This document shows, one piece after another, positions 56,787 to 64,000 of a stretch of 64,000 nucleotides of DNA; position 1 is the stretch's first letter, and every line of letters begins with the position of its first letter. The position numbers and the translations under genes were made by a program. The stretch spans positions 1 to 64,000 of the forward strand of contig NZ_QDAE01000013.1 of NCBI RefSeq assembly GCF_003075455.1, given 5' to 3'. This stretch comes from Arthrobacter sp. Bz4. Lineage in GTDB: Bacteria > Actinomycetota > Actinomycetes > Actinomycetales > Micrococcaceae. The notes under the pieces were generated by a model. The model did not search any database, had not been told where the DNA came from, and was given only the letters and a program-made list of their open reading frames with translations.

Positions 56787-57661
56787 GCGAGCGGCAACTC
56801 CCCGCACATATCGCCGCTGCCCTGGCGGCCAACACCGCCGATTCCGCGGGGCAGGCCTGGGAAGGCCGTGACCTGAGCGGCGAGGGTAACCCGCTGCACA
56901 ACTTCGACGACGACGACGGCGCCGCACCGCCCGCCTACACCGAGGCAATCGACCGGCTGCTGGCCGGGACCAGCGACGAAACGGGAGTGCTCGCCGCCCT
57001 CGCCGGGGTGAGACTTTTCGTACCCGTGGTAGCCCAGCTCGCCGGGGAAACCGCGCCCGACGACCCTCACTCGCACGCCGACCACGGCCACGGCGGGGGA
57101 GCACCGGAGGGCGACAAGGAGGCCGACATGGCCCTGGTCACGCTCAAAGCACCCGATGGCCGCACGGCGCTGCCGGTCTTCAGCTCTGTTGCTGCACTGG
57201 CCGCGTGGCATCCGGAAGCCAGGCCCGTGGCCGTTTACGCGCCGCGTGCGGCGCTGTCGGCGGTCGCCGACGGAGCGCAGCTACTGGTCATCGATCCGGG
57301 CGCACACTTCACCTTCGTTGTGCGTCGCCCCGCCATGTGGGCGCTGGCCCAGCAGCACCAGTGGCGGCCGGCCTACAGCGACCCAAGCATCGCCGACCTG
57401 GTCGCCCAGCTCACCGGTAAGGAGCCAGCGATCCTGCGGGTAGCGCTGGGTCCCGGAAGCGGGGTTCCGGCCCGCGCGGCAGACGGTACACTGGCATCCG
57501 GCGGCGGACCGGGCCCCGAAGTGCGGCTCCAGATCACGCTGCGAGACGGGCTGGCTGGGGAAGCGGTCCAGACGGTGGTCCAGGAACTGCAGGACCGGCT
57601 GCGGGCCAATACAGAATTTGTGGAACGGGTCGACTCCCTTGAGGTGGTACTGACCCGCTGA
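56783..57661 (+). CDS. SseB family protein
   Basis: 292 residues. It has a central SseB-like N-terminal domain ([57 protein letters not shown]...[13 protein letters not shown]) and a C-terminal [24 protein letters not shown] segment. A His/Asp-rich stretch ([14 protein letters not shown]) near residue 95 could bind metal. GTG 56783 overlaps the priA stop. The function is unknown; the place after hisA is conserved in Micrococcaceae (recollection). Confidence 0.8.
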   Translation: MSERQLPAHIAAALAANTADSAGQAWEGRDLSGEGNPLHNFDDDDGAAPPAYTEAIDRLLAGTSDETGVLAALAGVRLFVPVVAQLAGETAPDDPHSHADHGHGGGAPEGDKEADMALVTLKAPDGRTALPVFSSVAALAAWHPEARPVAVYAPRAALSAVADGAQLLVIDPGAHFTFVVRRPAMWALAQQHQWRPAYSDPSIADLVAQLTGKEPAILRVALGPGSGVPARAADGTLASGGGPGPEVRLQITLRDGLAGEAVQTVVQELQDRLRANTEFVERVDSLEVVLTR

Positions 57662-57665
57662 GGAC

Positions 57666-59020
57666 GTGCGGGCGGACCCGCAGAAGAGTGAACCAGTGAA
57701 TTTTGCCCTCTACCGGGAGCTGCTCCGTATTGTCCCGGTGCGGCGTCTGCTCATCGTCGGAATGATCGCCAGATTCCCGCACTCCGCGGCCGGGGTCCTG
57801 CTGACCCTTCATGTGGTGCAGACCCTCGACCGTGGGTACGCGGAAGCCGGCGCTGTCGCGGCTCTTCTGACGATTGGCATCGCCGTCGGCGCACCCTGGC
57901 GGGGCCGTCGGGTCGACAGCGCGAGGCTGCGCAAGGCACTGATTCCGTCCGTGATCGCCGAAGCGGTGATCTGGTCTGTGGCACCCCAGCTGTCCTACGA
58001 GTGGCTGCTCGTCGCCGCTCTGATCGGTGGGTTGTTCACCCTGCCCGCCTTCTCGGTGGTTCGCCAGTCCCTGGGCGTGATGGTGTCCGGGGAGAAGCGA
58101 CGGACCGCGTTCACCCTTGACGCGATCAGCACCGAGATGATCTTTATGGTGGGACCGGCGCTGGGCGTTGTCCTGGCCACCCAGGTCTCGACGGTCTTTG
58201 GCCTCACCCTGGTGGGGCTGGCCACCGCCGGTGCCGGTCTCTTCCTGATGTGGTTCAACCCACCGACCCGGAGCGAGCAGCTGGGAGCTGTTTCCCGGCC
58301 CCCGACCGAAGCCGAGGACGAGCCGCCGCCGTCGGTGCACTGGTCGCATCGGCGCCAGCGCACGTCACCGAAGCGTCGGCCGAACTGTACCCGGGAGGAC
58401 GCGCAGCACACGGTCGTCAAGGGGCGAAGGGACGTCAGCGGGTCAAAGAGCGGCTGGCGGGCAGCTTCGTCTGGCTGACGGTGGCGGTGGCGGTGGTCCT
58501 GGTGGTGGCTGCCGGGGCAGGACTGGTGCTGGCCGGTACCGAGGTGGGGATCGTCGCCGCGCTCGAGGAGTCGGGCCGGGAGGGTGAACTCGGGCTGGTC
58601 TTCGCCGCCTGGTGTGCCGCATCGGTGGTGGGCGGCCTGATCTATGGTGCACTGCACCGGCCGGTGTCCCCGCTCGTGCTCCTCCTGCTCATGGGGCTGT
58701 TCACCATCCCCATGGGTTTCGCCGAAAACACCCTGGCACTGTGCCTGCTCTCGATCCTGCCGGGACTATTGTGCGCACCGGTCCTGTCGGCGGCGTCCGA
58801 ACGGGTGGCCGACCTAGTGGTCGAGGAACGGCGTGGCGAGGCGATGGGATGGTATGGCTCGGCACTCACCTCGGGGGTGGCGCTGGGTGCACCACTGGCC
58901 GGCATCACCATCGACACGGTGGGCCCGTCCGCGGCCTTCACCGCCGTGGGGTCGGTCGCGGTACTGATCTGCCTGCTGGGCCTAGGCGCCCAGCAGGCAC
59001 GACGACGGCGGGCTAGTTGA
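57666..59020 (+). CDS. MFS transporter (interrupted by a -1 frameshift)
   Basis: The first frame gives six transmembrane helices (from LLIVGMIARFPHSAAGVLLTLH to GLATAGAGLFLMWF). In the charged central loop, somewhere between about 58290 and 58460, the coding frame moves by one. The second frame gives six more helices (from WLTVAVAVVLVVAAGAGLVL to VAVLICLLGLGAQQ). One missing base would restore a 12-helix protein of about 451 residues. GTG 57666 or GTG 57696 could be the start. The substrate is unknown. Its 3' end overlaps the convergent DUF1844 gene by eight bases. Confidence 0.78.
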
Positions 59021-59471
59021 CCGCGCCGGTGAATTTTTCGCCGGGGCCCTGACCTGGCGCGTCCTGAATGACCGACGCTTCGCGGAAGGCCAGCTGCAGT
59101 GAGCGGAGCCCGTCGCGCAGCGGCCCGGCGTGCTGGCCCCCGATCTCGGGGGCAGCGGCAGTGACAAACCCGGCCAGTGCCGTGATGATCTTGCGGGCCT
59201 CGTCAAGATCCTTGAGTTCCTCGGCGTCGTCGCCTTCTGCCAGGCCGCATTTCACGGCTGCGGCGCTCATCAGGTGCAGCGCGGAGGTCATGATCAGCTC
59301 CACGGCACTGACCTCGGCGATGTCGCGGCGAACCTGGCGACCGTCGTCGGCGGTTTGGTCCAGGGGGTCCTGGAGTGATGGCTGGTCCGGGGGGCCAGCG
59401 GAACCGCCGTCGTCGCCGGGTGCCTGGAAGATGTTGCGTTCGCTGTCTGGATTACTGGCCGGAGTACTCAT
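59013..59471 (-). CDS. DUF1844 family protein
   Basis: 152 residues. The ~50-residue N-terminus is polar and disordered; the conserved core runs RDIAEVSAVELIMTSALHLMSAAAVKCGLAEGD...DLDEARKIITALAGFV. It is a soluble helical protein of unknown function that commonly lies beside infC in actinobacteria. It is divergent from infC across 303 bases. Confidence 0.85.
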   Translation of the reverse strand: MSTPASNPDSERNIFQAPGDDGGSAGPPDQPSLQDPLDQTADDGRQVRRDIAEVSAVELIMTSALHLMSAAAVKCGLAEGDDAEELKDLDEARKIITALAGFVTAAAPEIGGQHAGPLRDGLRSLQLAFREASVIQDAPGQGPGEKFTGAVN

Positions 59472-59640
59472 GCTGGTAAGCTTGTCACAGACCGACTGGA
59501 GGTCACTATTTCATGCACCCACACGAGGCATGAAAAAGATCACTTCCAGTTTGCAAGCGGAGTTTCCTCCCACCCGCGATTGCCAGGTGTTTCGTTGCGA
59601 AACATGGTGGCAGCCGGGTAACAGGTCGGTACGTACGATC

Positions 59641-59683
59641 GTCAAGACATTTCTTGACAGTACGCTTCCACTCGCAGTGGAAG
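59641..59683 (+). promoter_or_regulatory. two leader hairpins upstream of infC
   Basis: GTCAAGA/TCTTGAC (59641-59658, CATT loop) and CTTCCACT/AGTGGAAG (59665-59683, CGC loop) are perfect stems in tandem. They lie just upstream of the terminator-like hairpin and may be part of the same leader RNA. Confidence 0.45.
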
Positions 59684-59697
59684 TAACCGATCATCGA

Positions 59698-59737
59698 GGC
59701 CTCTGATTGCACGTGCAGTCGGGGGCCTTCTTCTATT
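59698..59737 (+). terminator. attenuator-like terminator in the infC leader
   Basis: The arms 59698-59710 and 59715-59727 pair over 13 positions (three G-U pairs) around an ACGT loop, followed directly by TTCTTCTATT. It is an intrinsic terminator 37 bases in front of the infC ribosome binding site. This position implies premature termination control of infC-rpmI-rplT. Confidence 0.6.
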
Positions 59738-59774
59738 GCAGGTGGTATTACTTCAAAGATTTCAGGAGCAACAC

Positions 59775-60830
59775 ATTAGCGAGCCAAGAATCAATGATCG
59801 TATCCGCGTCCCAGAGGTGCGGTTGGTAGGACCTGCGGGCGAACAGGTAGGCATCGTCCGTATTGAGGATGCTCTCCGTCTTGCCTCCGAGTCAGACCTG
59901 GATCTTGTTGAGGTTGCACCGCAGGCCAAGCCTCCGGTTGCCAAGCTCATGGATTTTGGCAAGTACAAGTATGAGGCCGCGGTCAAGGCTCGTGAGGCGC
60001 GCAAGAACCAGACGAACACCGTTCTCAAGGAGATCCGGTTCCGCCTGAAGATTGACACTCATGATTACGAGACCAAGCGCGGACATGCAATGCGCTTCCT
60101 GGGCGCAGGCGACAAGGTCAAGGCCATGATTCAGTTCCGTGGACGCGAGCAGCAGCGACCCGAAATGGGTATTCGCCTGCTGCAGAAGTTCGCTGAGGAC
60201 GTTGCCGAGGTGGGAATCGTTGAATCGACCCCCCGCATCGACGGTCGCAACATGGTCATGGTCATTGGTCCGGTCAAGAACAAGGCTGAGGCAAAGGCTG
60301 AAGCGCGACGCGCTACCCAGCGCGCCGATGCCAAGGCTGCGAATGAGGCGGTGAAGGCTGGTACCGAGAAGGTGGATACCACCCCGGACAAGGCGCCCAT
60401 GACGCAGAGCCTCGCGGACCTGCTGCCCGACGGCTACTCAACCACCGCTTCCCAGGAGGCGGCCGAAGAAGCCGCAGCACAGGAAGTGATTGCGGCCGAA
60501 GTTGCAGCCAAGGAGGCCGCGGCGCAGGAAATCGTCGACCGCGAGAAGGCTATCCAGGACAAGGCGGATCAGGAAGTCGCAGCAGCCGAGGCAGCCAAGG
60601 CAGCGAAAGCTGCCGAGAAAGCCGCTGCTGAAGCACCGAAGGCTCCAGCCAAGGCGGCCGGTGCGAAGGCAGCTGAGAAACCAGCAGCTGCTCCCAAGCC
60701 CGCTGCAGCGCCGAAGCCAACCGCGGCTCCCAAGCCGATGGCCATGCCCAAGCCAGCAACACCCAAACCTGCCAGCAAGGCAGCTCCCCGGAGCACGCCG
60801 AGCCGGCCTAAGCCCGGAACCTCCGACTAG
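59775..60830 (+). CDS. infC: translation initiation factor IF-3, ATT start, long C-terminal tail
   Basis: IF-3 binds 30S and checks the start codon. I place the start at ATT 59775 ([19 protein letters not shown]): AGGAG at 59764-59768 is six bases upstream, IF-3 homologues begin here, and AUU starts on infC allow IF-3 to repress itself. The TTG at 59736 lacks a ribosome binding site. Both IF-3 domains end near residue 175; about 170 further residues are Ala/Lys/Glu/Pro-rich ([35 protein letters not shown]), a tail found in some actinobacterial IF-3. Total is 351 residues. Confidence 0.93.
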   Translation: MSEPRINDRIRVPEVRLVGPAGEQVGIVRIEDALRLASESDLDLVEVAPQAKPPVAKLMDFGKYKYEAAVKAREARKNQTNTVLKEIRFRLKIDTHDYETKRGHAMRFLGAGDKVKAMIQFRGREQQRPEMGIRLLQKFAEDVAEVGIVESTPRIDGRNMVMVIGPVKNKAEAKAEARRATQRADAKAANEAVKAGTEKVDTTPDKAPMTQSLADLLPDGYSTTASQEAAEEAAAQEVIAAEVAAKEAAAQEIVDREKAIQDKADQEVAAAEAAKAAKAAEKAAAEAPKAPAKAAGAKAAEKPAAAPKPAAAPKPTAAPKPMAMPKPATPKPASKAAPRSTPSRPKPGTSD

Positions 60831-60874
60831 GGATTACGTCCCCCGGAGCCGCCAGGCGCCCGAATAAACCCGCA

Positions 60875-60892
60875 GGCACCCCCGCGGGTGCC
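60875..60892 (+). promoter_or_regulatory. hairpin between infC and rpmI
   Basis: GGCACCC and GGGTGCC form a 7-bp stem with a CCGC loop 50 bases before rpmI and with no T-run. It may be a processing or partial termination site. Confidence 0.35.
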
Positions 60893-60941
60893 GTACGACC
60901 CGCCTGCAACAGCTGGTGGAAACCAAAGGAGATCGGTTCTC

Positions 60942-61135
60942 ATGCCGAAGATGAAGACCCACAGTGGTGTCAAGAAGCGTTTCAAGCTGACCGGAAGCGG
61001 CAAGCTCAAGCGCCAGCAGCTAACCGCCGCCACTACCTGGAGCACAAGCCCTCCACGCTGACTCGCCGTCTCGGTAGCGACAAGATCGTCTCGAAGGCCG
61101 ACACCAAGGTCATCAAAAAGATGCTCGGCATCTAA
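60942..61135 (+). CDS. rpmI: 50S ribosomal protein L35 (interrupted by a -1 frameshift)
   Basis: AAAGGAG lies upstream of ATG 60942. The frame gives MPKMKTHSGVKKRFKLTGSG then KLKRQQ, after which one G is missing (between 61019 and 61020). The next frame continues ANRRHYLEHKPSTLTRRLGS and DKIVSKADTKVIKKMLGI to TAA 61135. With the base restored it is a perfect 64-residue L35. As read, it would stop early (TGA at 61062). Loss of L35 in an otherwise intact operon is unlikely, so I suspect a sequence error. Confidence 0.93.
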
Positions 61136-61170
61136 CTCACCCAAACCACTTAACCGGGCTTGCGCCAGTC

Positions 61171-61187
61171 TCCTGCACACTGCAGGA
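61171..61187 (+). promoter_or_regulatory. hairpin between rpmI and rplT
   Basis: TCCTGCA and TGCAGGA form a 7-bp stem with a CAC loop in the 99-base gap before rplT. Possible L20-binding or processing site; position-based inference only. Confidence 0.3.
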
Positions 61188-61234
61188 CAGCGCTGAACAT
61201 CATCACCCGGTAGATCTACTGAAGGAGTACGCAC

Positions 61235-61657
61235 GTGGCACGTGTGAAGCGGGCGGTAAACGCCCACAAGAAGCGTCGGGTAATTCTCGAGCGGGCGAAG
61301 GGCTACCGTGGGCAGCGTTCACGCCTGTACCGCAAGGCCAAAGAGCAGCTGCTGCACTCATTTGTGTACAGCTACGGTGACCGTCGCAAGCGCAAGGGTG
61401 ACTTCCGTCGCCTCTGGATCCAGCGCATTAACGCTGCGTCCCGCGCCAACGGCCTGACCTACAACCGTCTGATCCAGGGCCTGAAGGCCGCCGAGATCCA
61501 GGTTGACCGCCGTATGCTGGCCGAGCTTGCAGTATCTGACGCCAACGCGTTCTCCGCACTGGTACAGATTGCCAAGGATTCGCTGCCTGCGGACACCTCA
61601 GCACCAGCCGGCGCCCAGGCGTCAGCCACCAAGGCACCAGCCAAGGCAAACGCCTAA
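61235..61657 (+). CDS. rplT: 50S ribosomal protein L20
   Basis: L20 starts 50S assembly on 23S rRNA. The 140-residue product has [38 protein letters not shown]-type N-terminus, [23 protein letters not shown] and [30 protein letters not shown] precedes GTG 61235. A short Ala/Lys tail extends past the usual end. Confidence 0.98.
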   Translation: MARVKRAVNAHKKRRVILERAKGYRGQRSRLYRKAKEQLLHSFVYSYGDRRKRKGDFRRLWIQRINAASRANGLTYNRLIQGLKAAEIQVDRRMLAELAVSDANAFSALVQIAKDSLPADTSAPAGAQASATKAPAKANA

Positions 61658-61732
61658 GCTTTCGTCTTACCCTTCTCGGTTCGGTCTCACCCGGATTACG
61701 GGGAAGACCCAAAATACTGAGAACATCAGTAC

Positions 61733-62644
61733 ATGACTAACACCGGACGCCCAGCGGCACCGCCCATGACCAACCCCCGAGCTGATCGGGTCAAGGAAGT
61801 GGCTCGGCTCGCTGGGCGTCCGGCCCGTTTAAGGCAGGGCCGGTTTCTCGCCGAGGGGCCTCAATCCGTTCGGGAAGCATTGGCATTGCATTCGGCGCGC
61901 CACGCTGCGGGCGAGCCGGAGGTCATCGAGGAACTGTTCATCACCGAGGAATGCCTGGACCGGCACGCCGAGCTTGGACTGTTCGAAGGACAGCCAGCCC
62001 CACGGCTGGTGACTGAGGAAGTGCTGGCCGCAATGTCTTCGACGGTGACGCCGCAGGGTGTCATCGCGGTGTGTTCGTTTGTCGATGTCCCGCTCGAAGC
62101 GATGCTCGCCAGGGAGCCCCGGCTAGTTGCCGTGATGGTGGAAGTGCGCGATCCCGGCAACGCGGGAACCATCCTGCGGGCAGCCGATTCCGCTGGCGCC
62201 GACGCGGTGGTGTTGACGTCGTCGAGCGTTGACCTCTACAACCCGAAGGCTGTCCGGTCAACTGTCGGGTCACTGTTTCACTTGCCGGTGGTCCTGGGCG
62301 CCGACCTTGACCTGGTGCTCACCTCGCTGCGGGAGCGCGGGATCACCGTGCTGGCAGCCGACGGATACGGCGACGTCGACCTCGACACCCTGCAGGAAGG
62401 CAGTGCACGACGGCGGCTGGCACCCTCAGCCGAGAACGCTGGGGACGGGAGCAGTGCAGCTCGACTGGAAGCCCCGACGGCCTGGCTCTTCGGTAACGAA
62501 GCGCAGGGGCTGCCCGACGTCGTTTTGAAGGGCGCGGACCACCGGGTGGCAGTGCCCATCTATGGTCGGGCGGAAAGCCTCAACGTGGGGACCGCCGCAA
62601 CCGTCTGCCTTTACGCCTCCGCGAGGGCGCAGCGCCTCAGCTGA
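61733..62644 (+). CDS. TrmH/SpoU family RNA 2'-O-methyltransferase
   Basis: 303 residues. An N-terminal substrate-binding domain (RLRQGRFLAEGPQSVREAL) is followed by the three SpoU motifs: MVEVRDPGNAGTILRAADSAG, WLFGNEAQGLPD and VPIYGRAESLNVGTAATVCLY. It methylates ribose in tRNA or rRNA; its target is not resolved, and TsnR-like annotation is common for this position after rplT. A second in-frame ATG at 61766 is possible. It overlaps the convergent MFS gene by eight bases. Confidence 0.9.
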   Translation: MTNTGRPAAPPMTNPRADRVKEVARLAGRPARLRQGRFLAEGPQSVREALALHSARHAAGEPEVIEELFITEECLDRHAELGLFEGQPAPRLVTEEVLAAMSSTVTPQGVIAVCSFVDVPLEAMLAREPRLVAVMVEVRDPGNAGTILRAADSAGADAVVLTSSSVDLYNPKAVRSTVGSLFHLPVVLGADLDLVLTSLRERGITVLAADGYGDVDLDTLQEGSARRRLAPSAENAGDGSSAARLEAPTAWLFGNEAQGLPDVVLKGADHRVAVPIYGRAESLNVGTAATVCLYASARAQRLS

Positions 62645-63866
62645 GGCCCTGGCCGACCGCCGAATGTTCAGTCGGCCGGGGCGTCCTGGTTCCCCGGTCC
62701 ATCCGCCCGCTGACCAAGGCCACAGCAAGCCCGATGACGGCCAACACCGCACCGACCAGTGCCGGAGCCGTGTACCCCCAGCCAGCGGCGATCACCGCGC
62801 CGCCCAGGAACGCGCCCAGGGCGTTGGCAATATTGAGTGCTGCATGGTTCAGGGACGAGGCGAGGGACGGCGCGTCAGGGGAGACGTCGAGCAGGCGGAC
62901 CTGAAGCGACGGAATCAGCATGGCGCCAATCGCACCGACCAGGAAGACGAACAGCAGGGCGGTTGGCGCCCACTGAACGGCGAAGGAGAACGCCACCAGC
63001 GCGGCGGCGATCACGCCCATCACCCAGTAGATGGTGCCCATCACGGAAATGTCGGCCAGGCGGCCGCCAATAATGTTCCCGGTCACCATGCCCAGACCAT
63101 AGAGGGCAACGACGAACGGCAAGGTCGCTTCGGGGAGGCCCGTGACCTCGGTCATGGTCGGGGAGATGTAGGAGTAGACAGCGAAGAAACCACCGAAGCC
63201 AACTGTGCCGATCAGCAGCGTCATCCACACCTGGCCACGTTGCAAGGCGCCCAGCTCCCGGCGGATACTCGCATTCTGCAGGACCTGCTGGTGAGGGACG
63301 CTGCGGGAAATCATCCAGATAGTGACCACCCCAATGACACCCACCAGAAGGAACATGGTCCGCCACCCGAACATCTGACCCAACCAGGTGGCGAACGGTA
63401 CTCCGATGACGTTGGCGATACTGAGCCCCAGCATCACCATGGCCACGGCGTGCGCCCGGCGCGTGGGCGCCGAGAGGGACGCGGCAATGACAGCCGCGAT
63501 GCCGAAGTACGCGCCGTGGGGGAGACCCGACATGAAACGGGAAAACAACAGCCAGCCGTAGTCGGCGGCGAAATAGGACGACAGGTTCCCGACGGTGAAG
63601 AGAACCATCAGCCCCAGCGCCATCCCTTTGCGGGGCAACCGGGCGCCGAGGGCAGCGAGCAGGGGAGCGCCGATGACGACGCCGATCGCGTAGGCCGAGA
63701 TGACATGCCCACCCTCGGGAATGGAGATATCAAGGTCGCCCACCATCTCCTGCAGGAGACCCATGATGGCGAACTCGGTGGTGCCGATACCGAAGCCGCC
63801 CATGGCGAGGGCGATGATGGCGAAGTTCAGCTGCCGTGGGGTGAGGGTGCGTCGGGCGTCAGACAT
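62637..63866 (-). CDS. MFS transporter, DHA1 (AraJ/Cmx-like) family
   Basis: 409 residues and 12 helices. The first helix region (FAIIALAMGGFGIGTTEFAIMGLLQEMVGDL) and the motif-A loop (GARLPRKGMALGLMVLFTVGN) match the AraJ/Cmx/NepI-like drug and sugar efflux group. FSRFMSGLPHGAYFGIAAVIA is also typical. It is probably a drug or metabolite exporter of the plasma membrane; the substrate is unknown. Confidence 0.88.
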   Translation of the reverse strand: MSDARRTLTPRQLNFAIIALAMGGFGIGTTEFAIMGLLQEMVGDLDISIPEGGHVISAYAIGVVIGAPLLAALGARLPRKGMALGLMVLFTVGNLSSYFAADYGWLLFSRFMSGLPHGAYFGIAAVIAASLSAPTRRAHAVAMVMLGLSIANVIGVPFATWLGQMFGWRTMFLLVGVIGVVTIWMISRSVPHQQVLQNASIRRELGALQRGQVWMTLLIGTVGFGGFFAVYSYISPTMTEVTGLPEATLPFVVALYGLGMVTGNIIGGRLADISVMGTIYWVMGVIAAALVAFSFAVQWAPTALLFVFLVGAIGAMLIPSLQVRLLDVSPDAPSLASSLNHAALNIANALGAFLGGAVIAAGWGYTAPALVGAVLAVIGLAVALVSGRMDRGTRTPRPTEHSAVGQGLS

Positions 63867-63970
63867 GGAACTCGTTTCGGCATCAGATGGTGTTGGTGGC
63901 GTTGCTCTGTAGAGCGCAACGCATCGACGCCGTTGTCTATTTCAACTGTAGCCGGGCCGGTACCGCCAGC

Positions 63971-63976
63971 TACACT
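63971..63976 (+). promoter_or_regulatory. -10 element for the last, partial gene (leaderless)
   Basis: TACACT is followed by six bases and GTG 63983, the same geometry as at truB, miaB and hisC. Confidence 0.4.
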
Positions 63977-63982
63977 CGGTTC

Positions 63983-64000
63983 GTGCCAGTTGACCAGTTA
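63983..64000 (+). CDS. start of a gene cut by the window edge
   Basis: Six codons (MPVDQL, GTG start) after a leaderless-type -10 element. Nothing more can be said about the product. Confidence 0.35.

Noticed and set aside
59736-59774. TTG start for infC
   Set aside because: It has no ribosome binding site and would translate through the T-rich tail of the attenuator; ATT 59775 has AGGAG six bases upstream.

Overview
This is a high-GC Gram-positive chromosome segment. The gene order (infB-rbfA-truB-ribF-rpsO-pnp-M16 peptidase, dapB-dapA-rnj-ftsK-pgsA-cinA-clgR-recA-recX-miaB-miaA-dapF-hflX-lexA, hisCBH-priA, infC-rpmI-rplT), the many GTG starts, the DUF3046, DUF1844 and SseB-type genes and the long Ala/Lys/Pro tail on IF-3 point to an actinobacterium, most likely of the Micrococcaceae (Arthrobacter-like). 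This placement rests on recalled synteny and protein character, not on a search. I see no rRNA, tRNA, insertion sequence, phage or CRISPR.

Layout. 1-12.1 kb is core translation and RNA metabolism: the end of infB, rbfA, a divergent aminotransferase, truB with three small membrane-protein genes, ribF, rpsO, pnp and an M16 zinc peptidase. 12.2-23.4 kb is an accessory catabolic block: glutaryl-CoA dehydrogenase, enoyl-CoA hydratase and 3-hydroxybutyryl-CoA dehydrogenase on the minus strand, a TAXI/TRAP uptake system, a LysR regulator, then a class III CoA-transferase, a second acyl-CoA dehydrogenase and a thiolase. Together they form a plausible route from an imported C5 dicarboxylate such as glutarate to acetyl-CoA. 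23.4-29.3 kb is a near-complete molybdenum cofactor cluster (moaD, moaA, a sulfite-oxidase-like molybdoenzyme, moeA, moaC, mogA/moaB type, moaE). 29.3-38.8 kb returns to core genes (dapB, dapA, RNase J, FtsK, pgsA, cinA). 38.8-53.2 kb is the ClgR / RecA-RecX / MiaB-MiaA-DapF / HflX / DinG-like helicase / LexA region, with SOS boxes and a LysM protein divergent from lexA. 53.4-56.8 kb is a histidine operon. 57-64 kb holds SseB and MFS genes, DUF1844, infC-rpmI-rplT with an attenuator-like leader, a TrmH-family methyltransferase and an MFS exporter.

Two window-wide patterns stand out. First, thirteen genes have a TANNNT hexamer 6-8 nt upstream of the start codon, usually without a ribosome binding site, which is the geometry of leaderless transcription. 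Second, six genes are broken by seven frameshifts, every one equivalent to the loss of a single base. They include ribosomal protein gene rpmI and miaB (twice). I read these mainly as deletion-type errors in the assembled sequence, not as decay, and annotate them as interrupted CDSs. Two unrelated 14-bp tandem repeats, each of about 3.8 units and each overlapping a stop codon, are also noteworthy.
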